Below are positions 26,443 to 34,482 of a stretch of DNA of 40,759 nucleotides, one piece after another (position 1 is the stretch's first letter; each line of letters starts with the position of its first letter). Under the pieces are notes generated by a model. It was not told where the DNA came from, did not search any database, and saw only the letters and a program-made list of their open reading frames with translations. The stretch is from assembly GCA_021108325.1 (NCBI GenBank), contig JAIORB010000114.1:1-40759 (forward strand). The letters run 5' to 3'. The translations under genes were made by a program, and so were the position numbers. The DNA comes from Bacteroidales bacterium. GTDB taxonomy: Bacteria; Bacteroidota; Bacteroidia; Bacteroidales; UBA12077.

Positions 26443-27816
26443 ATGAATAGTTCAAAATCGGAAGAATCTCAAAAACTATATATTGAAACATACGGATGTC
26501 AAATGAACGTTGCAGACAGTGAGGTTGTTGTTTCTGTAATGGAAGATAAGGGTTATGTAGTTACAGAAAATATAAACGAAGCAGATATTATTCTGGTAAA
26601 CACATGTTCTATCAGAGAAAATGCTGAACAACGTATTTGGGGCCGTTTAGATGTTTTTAAACAAATTAAAAAGAAAAAACCTGAACTTACAGTAGGTGTA
26701 ATTGGCTGCATGGCAGAAAGACTTAAGGAAAAATTAATTGAAGAAAAGAAAATTGTTGATCTTGTAGTAGGACCAGATGCTTATAGAAGTTTACCCGAAT
26801 TACTGGAAACTGTAGAAGCAGGGCAAAAAGCAATAAATGTGATCCTGTCGAAGGAAGAAACATATGCAGATATAAGTCCTGTAAGACTGGATAAAAACGG
26901 CGTTTCAGCTTTTATTTCTATCATGCGAGGTTGTAATAATATGTGCTCATATTGCATTGTTCCTTATGTTCGTGGAGCCGAACGTAGCAGAGATCCTCAA
27001 TCGATATTAAAAGAAGCTGAAGATCTATTTCAAAGAGGTTATAAAGAAATTACTTTATTAGGACAAAATGTTGATTCGTATAGCTGGAAATCAGAAGATA
27101 ATAACCTACCGGCAGGCAGGCAAGGTGAAATCATAAAATTTGCCCAATTGCTTGAGATGGTTGCAAAAATTAGTTCTACATTAAGAATCCGATTTTCAAC
27201 ATCGCATCCAAAGGATATGTCAGATGATGTACTTTTTACAATGGCAATGTACAGTAATATATGTAATCATATTCATTTACCGGCACAATCGGGAAGTACA
27301 GAAATTCTTAAAAAAATGAAACGTGGTTATACACGTGAATGGTATATGGACAGAATAATGGCAATAAAAACGATCTTGCCTGATTGTTCTATTTCGACAG
27401 ACATAATGACTGGATTTTCTGGTGAAACAGAAGAAGATCATCAGGAAACATTAAATTTGATGGAATGGGTAAATTATGATTATTCTTATATGTTTAAATA
27501 TTCGGAGCGACCTAAAACTTATGCAGCCAGACACTTAAAAGATGATATAACTGAAGAAATTAAGTCAAGAAGGTTAACTGAAATTATTGAATTACAAGGG
27601 GAGCTATCTGAAATTAGCAAAAAAATAGATCTGGGAAAAGTATTTGAAGTACTGGTTGAAGGTGTTTCAAAAAAATCAACAGATCATTTATTTGGCAGAA
27701 ATTCACAAAATAAAGTAGTTGTTTTTCCTAAACAAAATTATAAAACCGGAGATTATGTTTTTGTAGAAATTACTGAGTGCACATCAGCCACACTTATTGG
27801 AGAACCTATTAAATAA
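26443..27816 (+). CDS. miaB: tRNA-2-methylthio-N6-dimethylallyladenosine synthase MiaB
   Basis: Radical SAM methylthiotransferase that adds a 2-methylthio group to i6A37 of tRNAs reading UNN codons. The UPF0004 domain holds three cluster cysteines, seen in YGCQMNVADSE (Cys19), VNTCSIRENAE and IGCMAERLK. The radical SAM domain carries MRGCNNMCSYCIVPYVRGAERSR, then LLGQNVDSY and STSHPKDMSDD, and a TRAM domain ends the protein. I start at ATG 26443 because the only upstream in-frame start is a TTG that falls inside the -7 element. Residues 222-228 read LPAGRQG and are encoded by a short repeat-like sequence (27105-27125), an apparent in-frame insertion in a variable loop. The AhpD-like gene follows 15 nt later. 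Confidence 0.96.
   Translation: MNSSKSEESQKLYIETYGCQMNVADSEVVVSVMEDKGYVVTENINEADIILVNTCSIRENAEQRIWGRLDVFKQIKKKKPELTVGVIGCMAERLKEKLIEEKKIVDLVVGPDAYRSLPELLETVEAGQKAINVILSKEETYADISPVRLDKNGVSAFISIMRGCNNMCSYCIVPYVRGAERSRDPQSILKEAEDLFQRGYKEITLLGQNVDSYSWKSEDNNLPAGRQGEIIKFAQLLEMVAKISSTLRIRFSTSHPKDMSDDVLFTMAMYSNICNHIHLPAQSGSTEILKKMKRGYTREWYMDRIMAIKTILPDCSISTDIMTGFSGETEEDHQETLNLMEWVNYDYSYMFKYSERPKTYAARHLKDDITEEIKSRRLTEIIELQGELSEISKKIDLGKVFEVLVEGVSKKSTDHLFGRNSQNKVVVFPKQNYKTGDYVFVEITECTSATLIGEPIK
27105..27125 (+). repeat. PAGRQG-coding repeat unit inside miaB
   Basis: The GC-rich stretch containing CCGGCAGGCAGG stands out in an AT-rich gene. It encodes LPAGRQG in frame. Similar PAGRQ-type insertions occur, as I recall, in many proteins of Bacteroidota and candidate phyla as dispersed repeats. 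Only one copy is seen in this window. Confidence 0.6.
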
Positions 27817-27831
27817 TTAGAACATTTTAAT

Positions 27832-28176
27832 ATGAGTAAGGTAATTAAAGAATATAAAGAGTATCGCGAAAAAATGAATGAAAAACTTTTAGCTACTAAC
27901 AATAAGGTAATTAAAAGAATTTTCAATTTAGATACTAACACTTATATGGAAGGGGCTCTTTCGTCAAAAGTTAAAGAAATGCTAGGCTTGGTTTCATCAA
28001 TGGTATTAAGATGTGATGATTGTACTAAATATCATTTAGAACAATGCTGCAAATTAGGTGTAAATAATGAAGAAATGTATGAGATATTTGCCGTAGCAAA
28101 TCTAGTAGGAGGAACAATTGTGATTCCACATACACGAAAAGCTCTTGAATTTTGGGAAGAGTTAAATAAAGGTTGA
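27832..28176 (+). CDS. Carboxymuconolactone decarboxylase / AhpD-like family protein
   Basis: Protein of 114 residues with the all-helical AhpD-like fold signature: KVKEMLGLVSSMVLRCDDCTKYHLEQCCKLGVNNEEMYEIFAVANLVGG. The CxxC pair is Cys61-Cys64, followed by His68, the pattern of AhpD-type disulfide reductases; CMD enzymes proper usually lack the CxxC. A role in thiol or peroxide defence is therefore likely, but the partner is unknown. It starts 15 nt after miaB and probably shares its transcript. It is convergent with the STAS gene. Confidence 0.88.
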   Translation: MSKVIKEYKEYREKMNEKLLATNNKVIKRIFNLDTNTYMEGALSSKVKEMLGLVSSMVLRCDDCTKYHLEQCCKLGVNNEEMYEIFAVANLVGGTIVIPHTRKALEFWEELNKG

Positions 28177-28196
28177 AAAATATCAACCCATATATT

Positions 28197-28502
28197 TTAA
28201 TTTAACTGAAAAACACGATCTAATTCAACCAGTTTAATTAACTCAACAAGGTCTTCTGAAAGATTTATCAACTTTAAGTTTGAATTATTGAGTTTAGCAA
28301 CTTTATATAAACTCAGTAAAGTTTCAAACCCCGAACTATCTATAAATTTAATACCAGATAAGTTAAGTGTTAAGTTAGATTCCGACTGATTAATCAGTGG
28401 TAATAGTTGCAACTCTATTTCTTTTGAGTTTAACACGTTAAGCCTGGAAACATTGTAGAAAGAAGCCAGATATGTGTTTTCGATGTGATCAACTGTAAGC
28501 AT
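28197..28502 (-). CDS. STAS-domain anti-sigma factor antagonist-like protein
   Basis: Single STAS domain of 101 residues, as in SpoIIAA and RsbV. The conserved stretch SNLTLNLSGIKFIDSSGFETLLSLYKVAK carries Ser56-Ser57 in the IDSSG motif, where the phospho-acceptor serine of partner-switching antagonists lies. No anti-sigma kinase gene (RsbW-like) is adjacent; instead a fragment resembling the end of a histidine kinase lies 58 nt upstream on the same strand. The partner and the sigma factor are unknown. Confidence 0.88.
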   Translation of the reverse strand: MLTVDHIENTYLASFYNVSRLNVLNSKEIELQLLPLINQSESNLTLNLSGIKFIDSSGFETLLSLYKVAKLNNSNLKLINLSEDLVELIKLVELDRVFQLN

Positions 28503-28560
28503 ATATCAACTAATTGTTTTATTAATGCTGTGAAAATAGCATCAATACAATAAATAATAA

Positions 28561-28773
28561 TTAAATAAAGATTAAGTTTTCAACAATTTTTGTTGAAGTT
28601 TTCAACTTTTTAAGGATATTAACATATCTTTTTAAAAAAGTAAGTGTAAATTTTGTTCCAACCCCCGGTTTTGATTTCACTGTAATGTTTCCTTTATGTA
28701 AAAACATTATCTGTTTAGTTGGAATTAAATACATTTTTTTGTTTTCAGCATACTGATATTCTGCATGTTCCAA
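28561..28773 (-). pseudogene. Remnant of a sensor histidine kinase C-terminus
   Basis: The open frame has no ATG at its start (TTG at 28773) and reaches a stop about ten codons further upstream. Its middle reads HKGNITVKSKPGVGTKFTLTF, which matches the last strand and G2/G3 end of a histidine-kinase ATPase domain (HGGxIxVxSxxGxGTxFxxxxP). The N, G1 and kinase helices are absent, and the last 24 residues are unlike a kinase end. I read it as the decayed tail of a kinase gene that once stood upstream of the STAS gene. A short expressed protein is the less likely alternative. Confidence 0.6.
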
Positions 28774-28801
28774 AATACAATAGGGTATTTTACAATTAAT
28801 T

Positions 28802-28810
28802 TATCTTTAG
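28802..28810 (+). promoter_or_regulatory. Possible -7 element of the repeat protein gene
   Basis: TATCTTTAG resembles TAnnTTTG with one mismatch and lies about 47 nt before the ATG at 28858. Confidence 0.3.
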
Positions 28811-28857
28811 TATAGACAACAGAAAATTAAAATATGTTAAATTTAAATTATAAAGTT

Positions 28858-29811
28858 ATGAAAACAATAAGCAAATTAATGATCGGACTAGTGTTGTCAG
28901 CATTCATGGTAATAAATGTTAATGCACAACCAAAATCAGAAATTCCTGATGATAATAAACCTAAAATGAATTGGTCTGCAGCAGATACACTGTATACTTT
29001 CCAATTTAATACTGAATCAAACTCCTGGGTATATTTCCAAAGAGAAATAAGACGATTTGACAATAATGAAAATCCTATTGAAAATTTTGTTCAAATCTGG
29101 CAAAACCAATCTCAAAATTGGATAAATTATTTAAGAGTAAATTATACTTATGATGAAAGAGGTAATGAAATTGAAGAAATTACTCAAGAATGGGATGCTT
29201 CAACAAATACTTGGGTTAATGCCCAACTAAGAATTACTTCTTACAAAGGCAGACAAAAAGAAGAAGTATTATTCCAACAATGGGAAAAGCCTACAAGTGA
29301 ATGGTTTAATATTATGAAGTATTTAATCAAGTATAATAGCAATGGCGACAAAAATACTGTATTAATTAGCCTTTACAATGGTGTTACAAAAGACTGGGAT
29401 AATTATAAAAAATTTTTAATGGACTTTGATAACCCATATGGACCTCCAACAACTGTAATTGCTGAATCATGGTCAACCAATAATTGGAAGGTCGAAGGAA
29501 AATATGAAATCGCTTACAACTGGAGAGGAGATAAAACAAATGAAACAAGATATACTTATAATCAAAGCAGCAGAACATGGCTAGAAGGAGTTCTGTTAGA
29601 AATGTTTTATGATAAGAAAGGAAATCAAATTAAATATCTGGAAAAGAAGTTTGACTATAGCACTAACAATTGGATGAATTTCAATAAACACTCAGCCTTA
29701 TACAATGAAAAGGGTTATATGACCGAAAAAACTGAGTATATCTGGAACAGAGGTACTAATCAGTGGGATGAAAAAGGCAAATACAAATTTACTACTGATA
29801 CAAAAATTTAA
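28858..29811 (+). CDS. Secreted protein of about nine 31-residue W/YD-GN repeats
   Basis: Exported protein of 317 residues. The signal peptide is MKTISKLMIGLVLSAFMVINVNAQ, and the start at 28858 is chosen because of it. After a short linker the whole protein is repeats of about 31 residues with the pattern W-x(4,5)-NxW-x-N-x(8,9)-YDxxGN-x(3)-E, for example WDASTNTWVNAQ, YDERGNEIEE, YDKKGNQIKYL, STNNWMNFNK and WNRGTNQWDEKG. Tryptophan, asparagine and tyrosine are very frequent. The pattern recalls YD/RHS-type beta repeats but is shorter and more regular. No type IX secretion C-terminal domain or catalytic motif is seen. It may be a cell-surface or periplasmic binding protein; function unknown. 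It is followed by a strong terminator. Confidence 0.85.
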   Translation: MKTISKLMIGLVLSAFMVINVNAQPKSEIPDDNKPKMNWSAADTLYTFQFNTESNSWVYFQREIRRFDNNENPIENFVQIWQNQSQNWINYLRVNYTYDERGNEIEEITQEWDASTNTWVNAQLRITSYKGRQKEEVLFQQWEKPTSEWFNIMKYLIKYNSNGDKNTVLISLYNGVTKDWDNYKKFLMDFDNPYGPPTTVIAESWSTNNWKVEGKYEIAYNWRGDKTNETRYTYNQSSRTWLEGVLLEMFYDKKGNQIKYLEKKFDYSTNNWMNFNKHSALYNEKGYMTEKTEYIWNRGTNQWDEKGKYKFTTDTKI

Positions 29812-29831
29812 TTTAATCGAATTTTAAATAC

Positions 29832-29869
29832 AAAAAAGCTCTCCCTACAGCTATAGGGAGAGCTTTTTT
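29832..29869. terminator. Bidirectional terminator between the repeat protein gene and aspS
   Basis: Perfect stem AAGCTCTCCCT with AGGGAGAGCTT and an 8-nt loop, flanked by A6 on the left and T6 on the right. It sits between two convergent genes and can serve both. Confidence 0.92.
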
Positions 29870-29885
29870 GTATTTACTTTAGAAT

Positions 29886-31637
29886 TTATTTCTTTATCAC
29901 TTTTAGTAATAATTCATTGAGTTGTTTTTCGCCAACATCAGAAGGAGAATCAATCATAACATCGCGCCCTGAATTATTTTTAGGGAATGCTATATAATCT
30001 CTAATAGATTCTGAACCACCAAATACTGAACACCAGCGATCAAATCCAAAAGCAATTCCTCCATGAGGTGGAGCTCCATATTTAAATGCCTTTAACAAGA
30101 ATCCAAATTTCTCTTCTGCTTCTTCTTTTGAAATGCCTAATGCATTAAACATCTTTTGTTGCAATTCTGCTTTAAAAATTCTTATAGATCCACCACCTAT
30201 TTCAACTCCATTAATAACAAAATCATACGCATTTGCTCTCATCTTTCCAGGGTCAGAATCAAATAAATTAATATCTTCTTCTTTTGGAGAAGTAAAAGGA
30301 TGGTGTTTTGCAAAATACCTGTTTTCTTCTTCATTCCATTCCAGTAAAGGAAAATCAACTACCCAGCAAGGTGCAAATTTATTTTTATCTCTTAAGCCAA
30401 GTCTTTCACCCATTTCTAAACGTAAATCATTTAAAGCACTAAGCGTATCATTTCTATTTCCTGCTAAAACAAGCAATAAATCTCCTGGTTCTGCATTTAT
30501 ATGATCAGCCCAGTTTTTTAGATCTTCAGCTGAGAAAAATTTATCAACTGAAGATTTAAATGTACCGTCTAAATTATACTTTACATAAACCAAGCCTTTT
30601 GCTCCTACTTGTGGTTTTTGCACAAAAGCTGTTAATTCATCTAGTTTTTTTCGAGAATATTCAGCACAATTTTTTGCATTTATTCCTCCAATATATTCAA
30701 CACTATCAAATACTTTAAAACCTTTACCTTGTGCTATCTCTGTAAGTTCTGAAAATTTCATATCAAACCTTAAATCAGGTTTGTCGGAACCATAATATTT
30801 CATTGCATCATCATACAAAATTCGTGGAAATTTTTCATTAAATGTTAATCCTTTAATTTCATAAAACAGATGCTTTGCTAATCCCTCAAAAGTATTTAAC
30901 ACATCTTCCTGATCAACAAATGACATTTCACAATCTATTTGAGTAAATTCCGGTTGACGATCTGCTCTTAAATCCTCATCACGAAAACATTTTACAATTT
31001 GAAAATATTTATCAAATCCAGATATCATCAAAAGTTGTTTAAATGTTTGTGGTGATTGAGGTAAAGCATAAAATTCACCCGGATTCATTCTCGAAGGGAC
31101 AATAAAATCTCGCGCACCTTCCGGTGTCGATTTAATTAAGTATGGAGTTTCAATTTCCATAAATCTCTCACCATCGAGAAATTTACGAATCTCCTGACCC
31201 ATTTTATGCCTTAACTTCAGGTTTTCACGTACAGGGTTTCTTCTTAAATCAAGATATCTGAATTTCATTCTTAGTTCATCTCCTCCATCGGTTTCATCTT
31301 CAATAGTGAAGGGAGGAATATCAGATTTATTCAATACAAAAAGCTCACTTGCAATAATTTCAATTTCCCCTGTTGGCATTTTAGAGTTTTTACTACTTCT
31401 TTCAATAACCTTACCTGTAACTTTAATTACATACTCCCGTCCTAAATTTGCTACCCTGGATATTAACTCATCCGGAGTATTTTCATCGAAAACCAACTGA
31501 GTTAAACCGTACCTGTCACGAAGCGTAATAAACGTCATCCCTCCTAAGTTTCTAATAGCTTGAATCCATCCACTTAGAGTTACTTCTTGCCCAACATCAT
31601 TTATTCTTAATTCCCCACAAGTATGTGTTCTGTACAT
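29886..31637 (-). CDS. aspS: Aspartate--tRNA ligase
   Basis: Class II aminoacyl-tRNA synthetase of the bacterial type, 583 residues. The N-terminal OB-fold anticodon domain begins [25 protein letters not shown]. Motif 1 lies near [16 protein letters not shown] (about 163-178), motif 2 is [17 protein letters not shown] (about 217-233), and motif 3 is [10 protein letters not shown] (near 530). The insertion between motifs 2 and 3 (about 290-415) is the GAD domain of bacterial AspRS. The sequence does not tell whether it is discriminating or also charges tRNA-Asn. It is a single-gene unit. Confidence 0.98.
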   Translation of the reverse strand: MYRTHTCGELRINDVGQEVTLSGWIQAIRNLGGMTFITLRDRYGLTQLVFDENTPDELISRVANLGREYVIKVTGKVIERSSKNSKMPTGEIEIIASELFVLNKSDIPPFTIEDETDGGDELRMKFRYLDLRRNPVRENLKLRHKMGQEIRKFLDGERFMEIETPYLIKSTPEGARDFIVPSRMNPGEFYALPQSPQTFKQLLMISGFDKYFQIVKCFRDEDLRADRQPEFTQIDCEMSFVDQEDVLNTFEGLAKHLFYEIKGLTFNEKFPRILYDDAMKYYGSDKPDLRFDMKFSELTEIAQGKGFKVFDSVEYIGGINAKNCAEYSRKKLDELTAFVQKPQVGAKGLVYVKYNLDGTFKSSVDKFFSAEDLKNWADHINAEPGDLLLVLAGNRNDTLSALNDLRLEMGERLGLRDKNKFAPCWVVDFPLLEWNEEENRYFAKHHPFTSPKEEDINLFDSDPGKMRANAYDFVINGVEIGGGSIRIFKAELQQKMFNALGISKEEAEEKFGFLLKAFKYGAPPHGGIAFGFDRWCSVFGGSESIRDYIAFPKNNSGRDVMIDSPSDVGEKQLNELLLKVIKK

Positions 31638-31751
31638 ATTATTAAATTTTACCTGTTTTTATCATCATTTTGAAATGCGAAAATAGGATTTTATTTCCTT
31701 ATTAAAAACCAGAATATACTAAATAATTAAACAAAAGTGTCTATAATGAGT

Positions 31752-31759
31752 TATATTTG
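31752..31759 (+). promoter_or_regulatory. Probable -7 element of the tadA-like gene
   Basis: TATATTTG fits TAnnTTTG exactly and lies 20 nt before the ATG at 31780, giving a very short leader. Confidence 0.55.
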
Positions 31760-31779
31760 ATAGGCTTAATTTACAAATA

Positions 31780-32220
31780 ATGGATCTGTACAGTGACGAA
31801 TATTTTATGAATGAGGCATTGAAAGAAGCTTCTATAGCCTATGATAAAGATGAGGTACCAATAGGCGCTGTAATTGTCCATAATAATAGAATAATTGCAC
31901 GAGCACACAATTTAACTGAATCATTAAATGATGTAACTGCACATGCAGAAATGCAAGCATTTACCGCAGCAGAAAATTATTTAGGAGGAAAATATCTACA
32001 CGATTGCATTCTTTATGTAACCCTCGAACCTTGTGTTATGTGTGCGGGGGCTTCCTATTGGTCGCAAATTAGCAAAATAGTATACGGAGCATCTGATCAA
32101 AAAAGAGGATTTAGTAACATAAACCAAAAAATAATTCATCCAAAAACCGAAGTAATTTCTGGGATTTTAGAAAATGATTGTAGTAATTTGTTAATTGATT
32201 TTTTTAAAAAGAAAAGATAA
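31780..32220 (+). CDS. tadA: tRNA adenosine deaminase TadA-like nucleoside deaminase
   Basis: Zinc-dependent cytidine/deoxycytidylate deaminase-fold enzyme of 146 residues. Zinc ligands and the catalytic acid are seen in TAHAEMQA (His55, Glu57) and LEPCVMCAGA (Cys85, Cys88). The layout fits TadA, which converts A34 of tRNA-Arg(ACG) to inosine. Guanine deaminase and other nucleoside deaminases share these motifs, so the tRNA role is the likeliest but not certain. The gene is preceded by a good -7 element and lies divergent from aspS. Confidence 0.85.
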   Translation: MDLYSDEYFMNEALKEASIAYDKDEVPIGAVIVHNNRIIARAHNLTESLNDVTAHAEMQAFTAAENYLGGKYLHDCILYVTLEPCVMCAGASYWSQISKIVYGASDQKRGFSNINQKIIHPKTEVISGILENDCSNLLIDFFKKKR

Positions 32221-32266
32221 ATCAAAAATCGACAAATAAAATATTTCTAATTCAGGCTTAAAAAAA

Positions 32267-32305
32267 GGTGATGTAAATCACCAATATGTAAGGTGATATA
32301 TCACC
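32267..32305. promoter_or_regulatory. Two GGTGAT/ATCACC palindromes upstream of the YfiR-like gene
   Basis: GGTGATGTAAATCACC (32267-32282, 4-nt centre) and GGTGATATATCACC (32292-32305, perfect palindrome, 2-nt centre) have identical 6-bp arms, and their centres are 24 bp apart. They lie 72-110 nt before the ATG at 32377. A TTG (32315) and an AACATTTG (32338) between them and the gene are a weak -33/-7 pair. The half-site TGAT/ATCA resembles Crp/Fnr-family operators. Confidence 0.55.
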
Positions 32306-32376
32306 AAGAATCAATTGCCAATTCAAATTATAGATGCAACATTTGCAAAAACTTTTACACTCAAAAAATTTTTATC

Positions 32377-32886
32377 ATGAAACGATTATTTTTTATAATT
32401 TTTCTATTTTCTATATTAGCGAATATTAGTTATGGTCAGGTAGAAATTTCCAGAGCACAGGCTAACTTTATTTATAATTTCACAAAATTTTTTGACTGGC
32501 CACAAACTGAGAAGACAGGTGATTTTGTTATAGGAGTTTTTGGATCAAGAGAACTGGCAACAAATCTGGAAAAAGTAACCAGTGGTAAAAAAAATGTCAC
32601 CCAAAACATTGTTGTTAAATACTTTAGCAAATTCGATCAGATTTCGAAATGTCATGTGATATTTGTTGCCTCTGTTAAATCAAATAAAATTGCAAGTATT
32701 CACACAAAAACAGGTATGCACTGCTTAATTATTAGTGATAGTCGTTCAGCAATTAATAATGGAGCTGCAATTCGATTTGTACTAGAATCTGATCGCCTGA
32801 AATATGAATTTAGCAAAGGAAACGCCTTAAAGCATGGCTTAAAGTTTCATTCAAAAATTTCTGAAATGGCTAGTAAAAATTATTAA
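32377..32886 (+). CDS. YfiR/DUF4154-family periplasmic protein
   Basis: Exported protein of 169 residues with the signal peptide MKRLFFIIFLFSILANISYG; the ATG at 32377 is chosen for that reason. The mature part carries the family's pattern: RAQANFIYNFTKFFDWPQTEKTGDFVIGVFGSRELATNLEKV, then KCHVIFVAS near the middle and a HCLIISDSRSAINNGAAIRFVLESDRLKYEF end region. In Pseudomonas, YfiR restrains the diguanylate cyclase YfiN from the periplasm. In Bacteroidota such proteins are often near sensor kinases, but none is adjacent here. The two cysteines (in SKCHV and MHCLI) may form a disulfide. Two palindromes lie upstream. Confidence 0.85.
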   Translation: MKRLFFIIFLFSILANISYGQVEISRAQANFIYNFTKFFDWPQTEKTGDFVIGVFGSRELATNLEKVTSGKKNVTQNIVVKYFSKFDQISKCHVIFVASVKSNKIASIHTKTGMHCLIISDSRSAINNGAAIRFVLESDRLKYEFSKGNALKHGLKFHSKISEMASKNY

Positions 32887-32904
32887 TGTTATAAAATTAC
32901 AAGA

Positions 32905-33933
32905 TTAATACTTCCATTTATTAGCTAATGCCACAAGGGATAGCATTACAGGAACTTCGACCAAAACTCCAACTACAGTTACCAGTGCAGCAGGTGATTG
33001 TAACCCGAACAAAGCAATTGCAACCGCTACTGCTAATTCAAAAAAGTTGCTTGCGCCTATCATTGCAGCAGGCGAATTAATATTATGTGGTAATTTTAGT
33101 TTTCTACCACTAAACCATGCAATGAAAAATATAAAATAAGTTTGAATAACCAAGGGTACTGCTATTAGCAAGATAATAAACGGATTGTTCAGTATGTTTA
33201 TACCCTGGAATGCAAAAAGTAGTACCAATGTAACCAAAAGAGCTAAGATTGACACAGGTTTTAATTTGGGCAAAAATTCTTTTTTAAACCACTCTTCTCC
33301 TTTGAAACGGACTAATAATTTATGAGTAATGTATCCGGCTACTAAAGGAATCACAACAAAAATAATAATACTAGTAACAAGTGTTTCATAAGGAATCTGA
33401 ATATTAGTAATTCCAAGTAATAAACCTACTATTGGAACAAAAGCAACAAGTATAATTAAATCGTTTACCGAAACTTGTACCAATGTATAATTTGGGTCAC
33501 CATTTGTTAAATATGACCATACAAAAACCATAGCTGTACATGGCGCTGCACCTAACAAAATAGCCCCTGCAATATATTCGCCTGCTAATTCAGGTTCAAT
33601 ATATGCACCATAAAATTTTGAAAAGAAAATCCATGCAAAAAATGCCATTGTAAAAGGCTTAATCAACCAGTTAACAACTAATGTCAGGATTAATCCTTTA
33701 GGTCTTTTACCGATATTCTTTATGCTTGAAAAATCCACTTGCAACATCATTGGGTAAATCATAAGCCAAATTAATACAGCTACAGGAATATTCACTTTGA
33801 ACATTTCCATTTGACTCAAAAATTGCATGCTGTCACCAGCAAAATGTCCAATAGTAATACCACCGGCTATGCATAATGCAACCCAAAGTGATAAATATTT
33901 TTCAAAGAAACCAATGCGTTTTTTTTGTGCCAT
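32905..33933 (-). CDS. ACR3-family arsenite efflux transporter
   Basis: Integral membrane protein of 342 residues with about ten hydrophobic helices. Family signatures are [23 protein letters not shown] at the start, [24 protein letters not shown], the [31 protein letters not shown] segment, which contains the conserved cysteine needed for arsenite transport in ACR3, and [15 protein letters not shown] near the end. It exports arsenite across the cytoplasmic membrane. It follows arsC by 2 nt, so the pair works as reductase plus pump. Confidence 0.95.
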   Translation of the reverse strand: MAQKKRIGFFEKYLSLWVALCIAGGITIGHFAGDSMQFLSQMEMFKVNIPVAVLIWLMIYPMMLQVDFSSIKNIGKRPKGLILTLVVNWLIKPFTMAFFAWIFFSKFYGAYIEPELAGEYIAGAILLGAAPCTAMVFVWSYLTNGDPNYTLVQVSVNDLIILVAFVPIVGLLLGITNIQIPYETLVTSIIIFVVIPLVAGYITHKLLVRFKGEEWFKKEFLPKLKPVSILALLVTLVLLFAFQGINILNNPFIILLIAVPLVIQTYFIFFIAWFSGRKLKLPHNINSPAAMIGASNFFELAVAVAIALFGLQSPAALVTVVGVLVEVPVMLSLVALANKWKY

Positions 33934-33935
33934 AT

Positions 33936-34352
33936 CTATTTTATATTTTCAGTATAGAATTTTGAAAATTCTTCTTTAATTTCATCTCGCACACGATAAA
34001 ACTCGCTCATTATAAATTCTTTGGAACCTTTAGCATGTGATGGATCATCAAAACCAATATGTAACCTATTTTTTACTTTCCCAATAAATGCAGGGCAAGT
34101 TTCATTAGCACCACCACAAACAGTTATTACATAATCCCATTCATCATTTAGATATTTTTCAACTTGATCTGAGGTGTGAAGGCTAATATCAATACCAATT
34201 TCTTTCATTACTAAAACAGCCTTCGAATTCAGTTTACCAGAAGCTTCAGTTCCGGCTGACAAAACAGTAATATCTTTATCAAACGATTGCAAAAATCCCT
34301 GGGCCATTTGACTACGACACGAATTACCTGTGCAAAGGATTAAAATTTTCAT
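33936..34352 (-). CDS. arsC: Arsenate reductase, thioredoxin-coupled low-molecular-weight phosphatase type
   Basis: Reduces arsenate to arsenite for export. The 138-residue protein has the phosphatase P-loop CTGNSCRS (Cys7 to Arg13), and the two further redox cysteines Cys79 and Cys86 in [12 protein letters not shown], the three-cysteine set of Staphylococcus-type ArsC. The DDPSHAKGS stretch near 102 holds the general acid Asp region. It is the first gene of a two-gene unit with ACR3. No ArsR repressor gene or arsenite-binding regulator is in the window. Confidence 0.95.
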   Translation of the reverse strand: MKILILCTGNSCRSQMAQGFLQSFDKDITVLSAGTEASGKLNSKAVLVMKEIGIDISLHTSDQVEKYLNDEWDYVITVCGGANETCPAFIGKVKNRLHIGFDDPSHAKGSKEFIMSEFYRVRDEIKEEFSKFYTENIK

Positions 34353-34382
34353 TCTACAGTTATATTAAAAGAATAAAATATC

Positions 34383-34412
34383 CAAATATACACTATTTGT
34401 ACATTTTTTCAA
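34383..34412 (-). promoter_or_regulatory. Promoter of the arsC-ACR3 operon
   Basis: On the minus strand TTG (34412-34410) is followed after 19 nt by TATATTTG (34390-34383). This matches the Bacteroidota -33 and -7 elements and their spacing. The arsC ATG is about 30 nt downstream. Confidence 0.6.
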
Positions 34413-34431
34413 TTAAGAACTTACAAACAAA

Positions 34432-34454
34432 AAGCTGTGCAATACGCACAGCTT
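34432..34454 (-). terminator. Terminator of the M3 peptidase gene
   Basis: Perfect stem AAGCTGTGC (34432-34440) with GCACAGCTT (34446-34454) and a 5-nt loop. On the minus strand it runs into TTTGTTTG. It separates the peptidase from the arsenic operon. Confidence 0.8.
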
Positions 34455-34482
34455 GAATGTATTTAAAATAATAATGTTATAA

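Noticed and set aside
28858..29811. RHS/YD-type polymorphic toxin
   Set aside because: The protein has no RHS core, no C-terminal toxin domain and no adjacent immunity gene.
30133..30504. 123-residue plus-strand open frame inside aspS
   Set aside because: Antisense shadow of aspS with no start context or domain.
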